NCBI GenBank assembly: GCA_015680685.1
Contig: MNCI01017909.1
Coordinates: 192,478 to 256,477, forward strand
Direction: 5' to 3'
Source: Gnetum montanum
Lineage: Eukaryota > Streptophyta > Gnetopsida > Gnetales > Gnetaceae
DNA length: 64,000 bases
Under the pieces are notes generated by a model that saw only the letters and a list, made by a program, of their open reading frames with translations, did no database searches and was not told the origin of the DNA. Within the stretch, counting starts at the first letter, position 1. Every line of letters starts with the position of its first letter. The translations under genes were made by a program, and so were the position numbers. Below, piece after piece: positions 26,701-35,556 of this stretch.

Positions 26701-29560
26701 TTTTTGTCTTCTTAATTGCATACACTTCTGAAAATAATTAAAATTCAATATTTTTTAATATCATGATTTCAAATCACGATCTATGATCCAGAATCTTAGG
26801 AATGAAGAAATGATCTGTGGTCTGATCAGATCTTCATAATTATGTTATTTTTAGGGTTAGACAATACCGCCATGCACCCCTGCCCCCCTCCCCCCCAACC
26901 AAACCCCATACACAACAGGGTCCCTTCTCTCTAATTCTTGGAACATACTTAATGAGAAAGATTCAGCTCATTAATTAAGACTTGTTGACTTACATCTTGT
27001 AAGAGATAGATTTAACTTCAATGTGTCATATTGAGATGTAATGTTGTTCCATGAACTATCAATAAAATATTCAAGGCCCACCACCCCTTCCCCTGTAATA
27101 AATAAATAAAATTTGGACATGATACTTCCCTCTCCTCTTATTATACCTTACACCCCTCTCAATACTATTAATTTATGAAATGGACAAATAAAGTCCCAAG
27201 GAAAATACAAACTCCCACTTTTTATAGCTTAAAACCTTTAACAACTACAAACATGACTGGAAGGAAATTCAGACTTGCATGCTCAGGGCATGTGATTTGT
27301 TGGTTAGAGCATGTAACTTGCATCCTACAAGTCACATAGTCAATCCCACATGCATTATACCAAAAATGGTTGAAGCACGCATTATACAAACCATTGTTAG
27401 CCAAAAGATTTTTTCTAGATAGTTTTGTGAGGGATGAAGCATTGTTAGCTAATGGGTTCTTTCCAAATAGTTGTGTGGGACTTGTTTTTGTATATCTCTT
27501 GAGAATGTTGTACGTTGTTGGGATCCTTCTAGAAGGATAAATTCCAGTTGTTTTTAGATTAAAGTTCGAAACATGGTTTGCCTATTTGTGGGCTGGATCC
27601 CTTAGTCATTGTAAGTGAACAACTCATTTGGATTGCTAGAATAATTTAAGCTGGGATTCTCCCATGGAGGTTTCCCTTAGTTCTTGAGGGTTCTACTTTG
27701 TAAATCTTATCTGTTGTTTTGGTTTTGGTTTTACATTCAATTTTTATCATATTTTTGGGATTTTTTTATTCTGTTTTCTCTTACATACTATCATTTCCTT
27801 GGTCCATTTGCTCTGATATGTTGTTTCTCTCCAACACTTACCCCTATCATTTTTTGGCATTATATTATTTATACATCTTCCCTCTAAATATAAATTCCCA
27901 GATTTGTTAAGGGTATGTTTGGTTGTGTGAATCAGCAGATTTGACATCTTAAATTAAAAATGGTGTTTGGTATTGTTAGAAAGATTTAGATGTTTAGAAT
28001 AATTTTAGAAATATTTTTCTTTCAGATATCTAAAAGTTGTGTTCCGAAAAAAAACATATTGAAGTTAACTGTGTTGTTTCCATTATTGTAGCCCAGGATC
28101 TATCTATTTAATCCTATATTGGAGCCGGCATTAGCAGTGACTTGCAAGTGTGCAGTGTCTGTCTAAGGGTTGCTATGGGGAAGCAGGCTAAAGATGCATA
28201 TAAGTTGCTTTCTTGTTTTGCCCCTTGTCCCTCTCTCACTCTATTTTGTAAGTTTCCTCTATTAACTCTGCCCTTTGTCCCTCTCTCACTCTATTCTGCA
28301 AGTTTTCTCTATTAACTCTGATTATCGTGTTGCAAATATGTTGTAATTTTGCATTGTACAACTCTGTAATATTTGTAACAGGTTTTGGATCATAGGTGAA
28401 CCCTTGGTTTTCCATGAATCCTTTCATCCAGCCTGTTCTATTGGAAAGTGAATCATCTTGATTTAGCATGAACGAGGTAATCTATTTGTAGTCACCTGTT
28501 TAATACTTTGGCATTATGGAGGAGCAACACTGCAACAATGGCATCAAGAAATATGGTGTCAGCTAGACAACCAGCCACAGTAAATCATTGTGAAATCAAT
28601 GCCTCAAGGTATGTCTTTTTGTCCCGCCATCCTCTTTCTCCCCGTTTACATATACTTGCATCACATGATGATGAAATGCAGACGAGCTTACTAAATGCTA
28701 CGATAGGCAATTCAAGATAGTCAAACAGCTGATTAACGATCCCCCAGATTATACATCATTATTGATAGAGGCAACGCCGAAAAAAGTATGTATTGATTTT
28801 CAGTCATCCAAATTTGATGCTTTGCAGAATTTCTTTCTTGCAATTGAACATATATTTTGTGATAATCAAGTCATGAATATTATTGACCAAAGAACAGGCG
28901 CAGAAACAATTTACACACTCAAAGCACAGCAGGGAAAAAGAACGAAGGTAAGAATGGTAAAGAAGCATAAGCATACTTGCCGCACTGTTGACAGTAGCGC
29001 TGGGCGAGGCCGTCGAGCAAGACGGTGGGGGCGTTGGCGCAGGCGAGGCACACGCGGTGACGCCGATGGTAGCCTTTCAGCTGTCCAATATCTGCACCGC
29101 AAGAAGGTACTTGGCATCGCCATCGCCATGATGATGAAGTTGTAGATGGTGCATCTTGCCTTTGCCTTTGCCCTTGCCCTTGCCCTTGCCCTTGCCCTTG
29201 TCTGGATCTCTTGATGCCTCCTGTACTCAGATGGTGCTCGCGCTCCACATCGTCAATGTCGTCCATCTCAGGGCACGCGCACGGCACTCGTCCCGCCAAA
29301 TAATTCTCACATATCAGCCGCGGATCGCGCTTTCGAATCCGCGGAGGCATCTGCGTCTGAGCATCGAGGCCGGCGTCGTCGTCGTCGTCGTCATCGAATG
29401 CGTGCGGAAGAGGCGGCCATGGAAACTGTTCGTCCGGAGCAGGCGATGCGTCGACATTGACATTAATACTGCCATTGACATCGGCATCGGCACCGAAGTC
29501 GAGAAGGTTGAGACTGTCCCAGTCCCACCCGAAATGGTCGCCCTGCGGCAGATCCGCCAT
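2619..29560 (-). CDS. SPL7: SPL7-like SBP-box transcription factor (5' eight exons, partial)
   Basis: Exons on the minus strand: 29560-28977, 19544-19363, 16178-16008, 11590-11289, 11167-11093, 10949-10842, 4042-3925 and 2754-2619. Every junction is GT-AG and the reading phase carries through all eight, giving about 558 residues. Residues about 149-224 form the SBP zinc-binding domain, split at [22 protein letters not shown]. These residues, and the later block [20 protein letters not shown], match SPL7 better than other SBP proteins. In Arabidopsis SPL7 binds GTAC cores in copper-response elements and activates copper uptake and miR398-type genes during copper deficiency. No stop or frameshift is seen, so the gene looks functional. 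Its C-terminal part lies beyond the left edge. The introns are filled with mobile elements. Confidence 0.93.
2755..3924. other. Intron 7 of the SPL7-like gene, no recognised element
   Basis: AT-rich sequence. No coding frame of note, LTR, or terminal repeat was recognised on either strand. Confidence 0.6.
3925..4042 (-). CDS. SPL7: SPL7-like exon 7
   Basis: The acceptor CTTCTCAG is followed by [20 protein letters not shown] then [19 protein letters not shown]. It matches the SPL7 segment with GRGSMTVYLNNMI. The donor GTATGC leaves one base of a Gly codon that exon 8 completes. Confidence 0.92.
4650..8350 (-). mobile_element. Decayed L1-like LINE in intron 6
   Basis: Minus-strand fragments follow plant L1 order. 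At about 7440-7750 are endonuclease-like pieces ([18 protein letters not shown]). At about 6630-6780 is [17 protein letters not shown], like the KAPGPDGF block before the RT domain. At 5514-5777 are reverse-transcriptase motifs [20 protein letters not shown] and [11 protein letters not shown], where VDD stands for the FADD box. Many stops and shifts break the frame. Ends are approximate and no poly(A) or target duplication was identified. The LINE has the same orientation as the host gene. Confidence 0.75.
5514..5777 (-). pseudogene. L1 reverse transcriptase fragment
   Basis: This is the best-preserved open piece of the LINE in intron 6 (87 codons). It carries the RT block GLRQGDP...[14 protein letters not shown] and the catalytic-loop block [16 protein letters not shown]. 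Known plant L1 proteins have GLRQGDPLSP.LF and FADD here. The Asp pair is kept, but flanking stops make it non-functional. Confidence 0.8.
8519..9354 (-). mobile_element. Retroposed insert with 17-bp target duplication
   Basis: The sequence GAAAATTAATATGAATT occurs at 8502-8518 and again at 9355-9371, exactly flanking this 836-bp block. Next to the left copy is a run of T (an A tail on the minus strand). This is the signature of LINE-type target-primed insertion of an RNA copy read on the minus strand. Its longest frame (8988-8662) begins [20 protein letters not shown], a basic helical stretch, and shows no domain I recognise. Whether it is a non-autonomous element or a processed transcript is open. 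A similar GAAAATTAATATGATTC lies at about 8448, so the target area was already repetitive. Confidence 0.65.
8662..8988 (-). pseudogene. Unrecognised charged ORF inside retroposed insert
   Basis: The 108-codon frame has a charged, helix-prone N-terminus ([33 protein letters not shown]) and an unrelated C-terminus ending [10 protein letters not shown]. It may be the fragment of a longer protein whose start was lost by 5' truncation. No function is proposed. Confidence 0.3.
10842..10949 (-). CDS. SPL7: SPL7-like exon 6
   Basis: It has 36 codons and starts [20 protein letters not shown], then [16 protein letters not shown]. This matches the SPL7 block IFQWLANMPVELEGYIRPGC. Phase 0 on both sides, donor GTAAAAC. 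Intron 6 beyond it is 6.8 kb and holds LINE sequence. Confidence 0.93.
11093..11167 (-). CDS. SPL7: SPL7-like exon 5 (conserved [14 protein letters not shown] block)
   Basis: This exon of exactly 25 codons reads [20 protein letters not shown] then RLRQQ. It is the most recognisable segment after the SBP domain in long SBP proteins (SPL7 and SPL1/12 types). Donor GTATGT, acceptor GCATATGCAG, phase 0 on both sides. Confidence 0.93.
11289..11590 (-). CDS. SPL7: SPL7-like exon 4 (linker)
   Basis: The acceptor TATTCAG is followed by GGACTGTGG and reads [20 protein letters not shown], ending EKHFSYVSV at a GTAAGT donor. It is low in conserved motifs and Ser/Gly-rich. Its start and acceptor are duplicated about 200 bp upstream (11770-11967), so an alternative acceptor exists; reading from that copy would not join cleanly to exon 5. 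Confidence 0.85.
11567..11967. repeat. Tandem duplication of about 200 bp over an exon 4 acceptor
   Basis: The stretch beginning TGTCACTCACCGAAACCACA at 11567 repeats from about 11770 with few differences. Both copies contain the minus-strand acceptor TATTCAG and the first ~25 coding bases of exon 4. The copy next to the exon body is the functional one. Confidence 0.85.
12001..12080 (-). mobile_element. tRNA-like SINE candidate
   Basis: On the minus strand TATAGCTTGTTGGTAAG resembles a pol III A box, and GAGGTTCAATCC about 30 bases later resembles a B box, as at the head of a tRNA-derived SINE. The body and tail were not delimited. Confidence 0.45.
12780..13911 (+). pseudogene. J-like coiled-coil retroposed ORF, copy 2 (longest)
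   Basis: One frame runs about 270 codons with three in-frame stops (about 12879, 12918 and 13236). It has a short N-terminal part, a long charged coiled coil ([20 protein letters not shown] through [11 protein letters not shown]), then a J-like block [20 protein letters not shown] with KLYPDGTR and [13 protein letters not shown]. In a true J domain the loop is HPD; here it is YPD. After the stop at 13590 there is a 310-bp 3' region ending CTTTTCTCAAAAAAAAAA (13894-13911). There is no intron and there is an A tail, so this is a retroposed copy. It sits in intron 3 of the SPL7-like gene, antisense to it. Confidence 0.65.
13914..16007. other. Rest of intron 3, no recognised element
   Basis: Mixed AT-rich sequence. 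Open frames here are short and resemble no family I know. No terminal repeats or tails were found. Confidence 0.5.
16008..16178 (-). CDS. SPL7: SPL7-like exon 3 (linker)
   Basis: The exon lies between an acceptor TTTTTAG and a donor GTACTA. It codes [20 protein letters not shown] and on to SSTVHE, a Ser-rich linker of 57 codons with no recognised motif. Assignment rests on the exact phase match on both sides (two bases in, one base out) and on position between exons 2 and 4. Confidence 0.8.
17395..17465 (-). mobile_element. tRNA-like SINE candidate
   Basis: Minus strand: GTTTAATGGTAATAGCC (A-box-like) followed by CATAGGTTTGATTCTAGTGG (B-box-like). Spacing fits a tRNA-derived head. No tail was delimited. 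Confidence 0.4.
17605..18660 (+). mobile_element. LTR-like remnant with ACGAGTCGT-type palindromes
   Basis: The region begins TGTTAAGGGGC and contains TATGTATTTGAAGGC and CAGCAATAAAG, which resemble the TATA and poly(A) signals of an LTR. It is followed by a leader-like region holding several imperfect palindromes of the form CCACGACYCGTGG (18243-18259, 18331-18350, 18508-18524, 18550-18565). No gag or pol was recognised, and the right boundary is unknown. A solo LTR plus leader is the best guess. Confidence 0.35.
19363..19544 (-). CDS. SPL7: SPL7-like exon 2 (second half of SBP domain)
   Basis: The acceptor TTGCAG is followed by A-TTT-CAT, which completes the Lys codon of exon 1 and reads [20 protein letters not shown] then HNNRRRRRK. 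This holds the last SBP zinc ligands and the basic nuclear-localisation stretch, where four CGA codons occur in a row. The exon continues for about 30 weakly conserved residues to NDPSNGQ and a GTCTGT donor. Confidence 0.93.
20880..21470 (+). pseudogene. RTE endonuclease (AP-type), broken
   Basis: Pieces of an apurinic-type endonuclease in order: [36 protein letters not shown], then after a stop [11 protein letters not shown], and [20 protein letters not shown] with TQIDYFLMH. The enzyme nicks target DNA for target-primed reverse transcription. The GDFNGHVG block has become [10 protein letters not shown]. Stops at about 21204 and 21461 interrupt it. Confidence 0.85.
21776..23060 (+). pseudogene. 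RTE reverse transcriptase, broken
   Basis: The frames at 21776-22287 and 22303-22935 carry [36 protein letters not shown], the catalytic [16 protein letters not shown], and [21 protein letters not shown] frameshift near 22850 moves to [16 protein letters not shown], the FADD box, then [12 protein letters not shown]. This order of RT blocks is typical of RTE elements. Both catalytic Asp blocks are kept, but the frame is broken at least three times. Confidence 0.88.
24250..24342 (+). mobile_element. tRNA-like SINE candidate with A tail
   Basis: GTTAATGCATGGGAGTTGC (A-box-like) and CATAGGCTTGATCTC (B-box-like), then TTATCCAAAAAAAAA. It is similar in layout to the candidate at 27289 (shared GTTGCATCYTACAAGTCA type core). 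It lies just before copy 3 of the J-like ORF. Confidence 0.45.
24410..25267 (+). pseudogene. J-like coiled-coil retroposed ORF, copy 3
   Basis: One frame runs through [16 protein letters not shown], a stop, [20 protein letters not shown] and [20 protein letters not shown], then [20 protein letters not shown] and [15 protein letters not shown], ending at a TAG near 24893. The J-loop here reads HLD. The 3' region of about 360 bp ends CCTTTTCCCAAAAAAA. The WLQEG..PY.xMGIN block matches copy 1 (WLQEGKYPYVKMHINH) closely. It is in intron 1 of the SPL7-like gene. Confidence 0.6.
25525..25586 (+). mobile_element. 3' end fragment of an RTE LINE
   Basis: GAAAAGAATTCATATAGCTG and ACCCCATTGATAGGATGAAG repeat the last ~60 bp of the RTE at 23580-23639 with a short degenerate GAT tract. 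It is a severely 5'-truncated copy. Confidence 0.7.
26131..26842. repeat. Inverted-repeat element (MITE candidate)
   Basis: The left arm at 26135-26190 (TTATGAAGATCAGATTGG, CACAGATCATTTTTCATTCC, TAAGATTC) reappears as its reverse complement at about 26775-26842. The arms are about 60 bp and imperfect, with an AT-rich centre of about 580 bp and no coding. A target duplication was not identified. Confidence 0.45.
27289..27375 (+). mobile_element. tRNA-like SINE candidate
   Basis: TTGGTTAGAGCATGTAACTT (A-box-like) and CATAGTCAATCCC (B-box-like), about 32 bases apart, with CATCCTACAAGTCA between. Boundaries uncertain. Confidence 0.45.
28221..28320. repeat. Two 50-bp tandem units
   Basis: CCCCTTGTCCCTCTCTCACT...ATTAACTCTG at 28221-28270 is repeated at 28271-28320 with four to five differences. 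It is in intron 1, with no known role. Confidence 0.85.
28977..29560 (-). CDS. SPL7: SPL7-like exon 1 (first half of SBP domain)
   Basis: It starts [20 protein letters not shown]. The ATG sits in a favourable GCCATGG context. A run of seven Asp follows at about residues 57-63, then a Gly-Gln repeat ([10 protein letters not shown]) coded by an imperfect CCTTGC repeat. The first SBP zinc ligands follow: CQVPSC, HRRHRVC and CQQC. The donor GTATGC follows CAG TGC GGC AA, which splits a Lys codon; this is the conserved intron position inside the SBP domain. The exon is much richer in G+C than the rest of the window. Confidence 0.93.
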
Positions 29561-30600
29561 GGCAGCAGCAAAGGCGAAGGTGAAGGTGCCTCCTGCTTCG
29601 CCTTCGCCTCTTCTGCCTAAATCAAAATCAGGATAAAGACTTCGATTTCTCGATTTTTTTTTATAAAATTTTTACTTTGATTTCGATTTTGATTTCTTCC
29701 GCCGCCGCTGTTAACAAGGACGCTGAGATTGAGCCGAAATCAGTATCCCTCCCTCTCTTTCCTTTCTTCGTTTCTTTGTTTCTCTTCTGGTCTGTGTTTG
29801 AATTGCAAGTGTTCGGTGTCAAAGCAGCAGCTGCCGCAAATGGCGTGAGATAGTTAACTTAGGTCATTGTCGTTGGCGAGGGCGTGAGTCGGCCGGCGAA
29901 ACGCGTGGACGAGCCAGAGAGAGAGAAAGAACAAGGGCAGGTCAGCGTAGAAGCCAATCAAAATAATTCATTTCATTGGAATGCATTGTTTCGATTGATT
30001 TTGTTTTGCTTGTTCGTTTCTTCGGGTGGGGCACAGCACAGAGAAGAAGAGAAGTTTTACCAAACACCATCTGCCCTAACAACAGCTGCTGCTGCTGCGG
30101 CTGCCAGGACTCCTTGGAGTCTGCAACCTGCAACTGCTACCGCTGCTGCTGCCGCAGAAACTTCAACTGAAACAAACGCAGACGCAAGGATCTTCTCCTG
30201 AAAAGTTGCAGAAGATGAGCTCAGACGCACCGCTGACGCGGGTTAAAGCTTAAAAAACATAAACACGGGAAAGTTGCAGAAGCAAAAGGCACGGAACAAG
30301 AATCTCAATAAATGAATGATTGAATGCAAACGTGATCAGCATCATCATGATTGATCATGTTGTCATCTGTTTGTCTGCGTCTGACGCCAAAACGCTACGA
30401 CGGCTTCAGAACCTCTCATTTCTATCCATAGACGACGGTGGTGCAGTAGCAGGAACAGCAGATCTTGGACATGTGTACATGCGAGCGAGGCAAGCCACAA
30501 AGCTTTTTTTAAAAAAATTTAATACCCTGCCTGCTAAAGCACTTTCTGGGAACCTCGTTCCTCTTGAAAATATTACGCTATTAATATATTTTTTCATTTA
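29561..30600 (-). promoter_or_regulatory. 5' flank and probable promoter of the SPL7-like gene
   Basis: Directly upstream of the ATG, this stretch has higher G+C, with CTG/CAG-type triplet runs near 30075-30160. An A/T run near 29650-29670 contains TTTATAAAA on the minus strand, about 95 bases before the ATG, which may be a TATA-like site or an untranslated-leader feature. No transcription start can be fixed. Short open frames here look like by-products of the composition. Confidence 0.35.
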
Positions 30601-33600
30601 AAGGGAAGTCCCATCAGTCAAAGTTGGAATAAGGTTCTTAAAAGTTACGGTAAGGTTTATACTTATTTGTGAGAAAATGGATGGTTGCATGAAGAAAAAT
30701 TATGACCTCAGTTGTTAGAATGTCAAAAGAAAGACCATTTTTTAAACAAATGAATTATAATATTAATTGTAATTTGGTTATTTTCTTTTAAATTGACCTT
30801 ATTTGATTGGGGCATTACATCATTGATGTTTTCAACTTTCTTTAAAAATATGTTTAGGTTTTGTAACCATCCAACAAATACTTTGTTATTTCCTGGACAT
30901 AATAAAAACTTCTAGTGTCATAAAAAAAAAATTTTGGTTAAACTTTGATTAAACACTTAAGAGAAAAAGCATTTTTATTTGCATTTTGTTAGAGAAAATT
31001 TGTTGTCTAGTACTCAAAGGTATCTATTCTCAACTATTCCTATTCATTCAAGGAATTAAATTGCTAAAAGCAAGAATGAGCTCTCATCATCCCCTTATTG
31101 AAGCAAGGTCAATTTACCGAGAGTATAGTGTATTGAAACAAAGCATTGAGGATGAAGAACATATCTTTTTCTTTTGCTGATCTTTGGCTCACCTTTGAAT
31201 GAATTATAATATTGACTATAATACACTAATTGCTTTATTTCAAATTGACCATCTTATTGGGGCATTACATCAATGATATTTTCAACTTAATAATGAGGTG
31301 TTCCTAATGGTATGAAAGCTCTAATTGGATTCCAACAGGGAATGTTTAGTTATAAATCTCTAATTGAATTATATATTTTCAATATTTCTAAATAATATTT
31401 TCGACTTTTTTACTAAGGCTAAAATATACTAAGGCTTTGTAAGCATCAAACAAATCCTTTATGATTTCTGGGATGTAACTTTTAGTTTCCACCAAACTTT
31501 TTCCACAGAAAAGCGGTGGAAAAAAGAAGTAAGACTTTTACCCATCGACCGACAAGGAATCTCAGGTGGAAAAAAGTTAGGCTTCCATTAAACCTCTTTT
31601 TGCATTTTCGTCATGAATTCAATAGGGAAGGATTTATGGATCCTTGGTGACCGTCACCATCACCCTCACCATGCTGGTAAATTTATTGTTCAACGTTTGT
31701 TGATTGCAGCTTCGATAAAACTTTGGCAAAGAACTGAAAAGGTAATACAGGTAGGTGGTTCTAGTTTCGGCGGTGGTCCCGCGGGATAAAGAAACAAAAG
31801 AAATCAATTATGTTAAACCTCTACTTAGGCATTACATTATGTAATGGATCGCTACAATGATAGAGCATTGACTTTGGCTACAACGTGTTTCATAGATTAT
31901 ATTATTTGATTGCTTTCCCAGTACGCTGCAGTCCTGCAAGATTTACATTATTAATATGGCTGAGAATCTTGCGTGACACCTTTCCAACCAATAACACATC
32001 ACTACTTAGGTAACCAAAGATGGTTTCATAGGTTATCTTATGTTGAGGTAAGAGATTGGTGGGTCCTCGTTATTGAAATCTAAAGTATTTTTTAATAATA
32101 TTTTTTTAAAATTTGTAGCATTTATTTTTATTTTTCATGAAAATATAATATATGTCCAATAGATTCTATAGGTCTTTGGACATAATAAAGTTTCATTTCA
32201 TGTACCTAAATTAGAACTTTATAATTAAATATTGCTTACTACTTACTTGGAGTTGTCAAATTAAAAGTTTTACTAGCAAACTAACACCTCATTGTTATTT
32301 TATGTTACACTTAAAAGGGACTTTTACATTTGGTTAAAGTAATATGTTAATTATATATTTATTTCTTGAAACAACCATCACTAGGAGTGATAGTAAGGTG
32401 CTTGTATCTCAAGTTATTAAAATTGGGTTCAAGCTTAGGCATAGCTATTTGAAAAAGCCTAGGCAAGATAACCATTAAACCTCTAGGTGATGATTTTTAA
32501 AATTTTTTTAATATATATAATTAAGAAGTTTCAGGTTCTAACACCCCCTCTCCCACACCCACAGTAGCAACCCATACCCTACTTCACCACCACCCCCCCC
32601 AACACCTTCCTCGCCCGCAACAACCCCGCACCATGCCCCCACCCCCCCCCCCATGATTATGAATCTACCTAGTTAGCCTGCATTATTATGAATTATGGTG
32701 ATTTGAAGGGAGGGTAGGGGGTGGGGGATGTTTGATGTTATAATAGAGGAACTTGATGCTCGAGGTGGTCTCATTGGGGTTTAAGATAATAATAATAATG
32801 AATAACTATGAGAAAGACAATAATAGATTTAAGAAAAAAAGGAATAAAAGATAGGTTTAATTTTTGGGGTGTGACATGTATGTAATAAGAATCATGATGG
32901 GTTTGTATGAGAAATGATGGTGATTGGATCCCTACCATAAGTCATGGAAGGGAACTTGGCAAATGAATTGATCTATGAATTTTTATGTCTAAGCTCAACA
33001 CAAGTCATCGTGGCACTTGTAGTAGTGATTATGACTCCATCGTGGGTTGTAATCTAAAGGAAGGAATAAACTATAGGTTATGGTTATGTCATGCATCACA
33101 CCCTTGAAATCATACTTAGAAAAATAACTAGCTTAGACACTCTATAGGGCGTGCAATAAAGTACTTTGAAAACCATATAATCTATATGAAATACTTAAAT
33201 AACATAGAATCCATTTGAAAATCCACATTTATCATATTAATGCCCTTACGCCTCAAATACCACATTGCATCACAATTTCAAGAAAAATACTTAAACATGG
33301 CCAAAATACAAATATTCACGAGGTGAATAAAAAATAAAAAGAAATTTATTAGAGATAAAAAATCTTCTAAATAATATTGATCCCCCTTCCAACACATCCT
33401 TGTCTCCCTCCTACACATCCTGCACTATTTTTAGGAAGTATGCAAGAAGGATTAGAATAACTTTACTATAGAGGAAATGACCTTGATGCTCCCTATAGCA
33501 AGATTAGAATACAAGGCTCATGTTGCAACTACACTATTAGAAACTAGCAAAATACACAAATATTAAACTATTTATTTAATAACTAATTCAAGGGAAATCT

Positions 33601-34524
33601 CATGAGTTACCACATTGGAAAATAGAATAACTATAATGTGGATATTAACTAAAACTAGCCATCAAAGCACTTGGTTATTGTACCTCACCTCTATAGGTCC
33701 TCTTGGGCATGTTGTTACTCTAATATCCTTATCAATTTTGGGTTGTGTTAATGGCTAACATTAGCCCAACAACCATTCTAAGATCTGAAATTTTCACTAT
33801 CATTTAAGACTCCCGATCACCTATGTATGGTTGATCATTAAATACTAAAAAGCATGCTACTATGATAGATGATTGTTGTTTTTACTTCTATTTGATGTAA
33901 CTAACCTAGTAGCATCAATTGCATGTTGATGTGAATTTCAATGAATTTAGAAGTAAATATGTTCAAATTATGGAAGACCTAACAAAAACTATAGCCTATC
34001 ATTTAAGTAATGTATCTAAATCCCAACAATCATACGAGACCCACAACATTTAAGAATATAGAAACTTAAATTAGTTTAAATATTGTAATGACATTCAATC
34101 AAATGATAGTTGTTCTTAGATTGATGAGTTCTGCACTTAGCTTGATAACAATGGAGTAGATTTGATTAAAAATACTATGAAGAAACTACCTTATCAAGTG
34201 CAACATAGGAGTTGGGAAAAAAGACGAAACTATCAACTATTAGAAAAATATGTTAAAAATCTACATGCATTAGAAAGATAATGCTACATCAATTGGGAAG
34301 AGAAAAATAAAATATATGAAAATTTCAATAAACCATAAGAATACATTTCACATAGATGTCCAAATTGTGTTACAAAAAATCAATGAAGTTTGCCATCTCA
34401 AAACAAACCAAATCCTAACAACAAACCTATAAGTATGCTTACTACTAATATAACTTGTTAAATACTTCTAATGAGATCTCTTTCTTTGCCCATGAACAAA
34501 CCTTTGAATCCAAAAAGAGACTTG
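30601..34524. other. AT-rich intergenic stretch
   Basis: No confident gene. There are C-rich runs at about 32575-32655, a possible tRNA-like head at 32385-32440 (GGGTTCAAGCTTAGG as B-box-like part), and decayed, stop-ridden stretches around 34080-34440 that could be old retrotransposon gag but match nothing firmly. Confidence 0.4.
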
Positions 34525-35321
34525 TGATGAGTGGCGAGGTACCCCTACACTCAACCATACGAATACGAGCGTTACACGCACAATCCAGTCGAACTCCACA
34601 GACTAAGTGCCTACATGCCTTATGGAACACCTAAGGTTAATCAGTTGTTGTCCTCCCAAGCTTGTAGTTGTCATGGTTGTATGGTTAAGTAAGCTTGAGG
34701 TATGTGATTTTTATATCTTTTATGCTTTTATCGCCTATGCTAATGAGGGAAAGGGTGAAGAGACTAAGTAACTAACTTTAACTAACTAAGCCTTAATTAC
34801 CCTAACATTAGTATTCGTTCCCACTTGCCATTTCACACCCGAAACCAATGCAATGCTGCTGGGATTACCAAACGCTATTCATTACTGGGATTACTAAGCG
34901 TAACGCACGTGCTCGAAGCAGTCGTACTGAATGCACTTCACTAGGAGATAAGGGTTGAGAGAGATTTAATTAAATAATAAAGCATTTAAACATTTCACAA
35001 TAATTAAAGTCCTATTTAGCTTAGTCCATGCACTGCAAGGTTTATCCAGAAGTTCGTCTTTATTTCCGTACACAAACATGTGCTCAGGTACAATATTTGC
35101 TCAAATAAAGATCCGTTCACTTTGGGACTCCTATTGTGGGCACATGGAAATTATTCTAACTCTGGAATGGAAAAATGGCAAGAGTTTGGCTAAGGTCTAG
35201 ATCTAGATGGAGAAACAAGGGAGAGCCGCCTCTGATTTATAGAACTGGTAGTGGACTGCAATATCGCGATATCGCAGGGAAAGACATGATATCGCAGCCC
35301 ATGCGATATCGTGTCTCATCA
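34525..35321 (-). mobile_element. 3' LTR of minus-strand element A
   Basis: The LTR has exact 7-bp inverted ends: on the minus strand it starts TGATGAG (35321) and ends CTCATCA (34525). The purine-rich tract CATGGGGGTA lies just outside 35321, so this is the 3' LTR and the element body extends to higher coordinates. Near its start are GATATCGC palindromes (35255-35315) followed by a TATA-like CTATAAATCAGAGG. Length 797 bp. Confidence 0.85.
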
Positions 35322-35519
35322 TACCCCCATGACTGAATAAAAACTTGTCCTCGAGTTCCTTACAAAATATTGGGAAGGTATGGGATTATTGACTTGAATG
35401 AAACTAATGGTGAATGGGATGATATGTGAACAGATCATCATTACAGAACATGACAAAACTGGTGTTCATGACAACAAGAGTGAACACTTTATACATTTGA
35501 CATCAGGCCTTATTTGGTA

Positions 35520-35556
<37 letters not shown>

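Noticed and set aside
29156-29620. Plus-strand open frame of 154 codons starting with Pro-Leu repeats
   Set aside because: It is the shadow of SPL7-like exon 1; the Pro-Leu repeat is the reverse of the Gly-Gln coding repeat.
29884-30201. Plus-strand open frame of 105 codons with Ala runs
   Set aside because: It arises from GC-rich CTG/CAG triplet runs in the SPL7 upstream region; no start context or homology supports it.
35521-35552. (GA)n run as a regulatory element
   Set aside because: It is a simple microsatellite in the noncoding 3' region of element A; element B has a shorter impure version.
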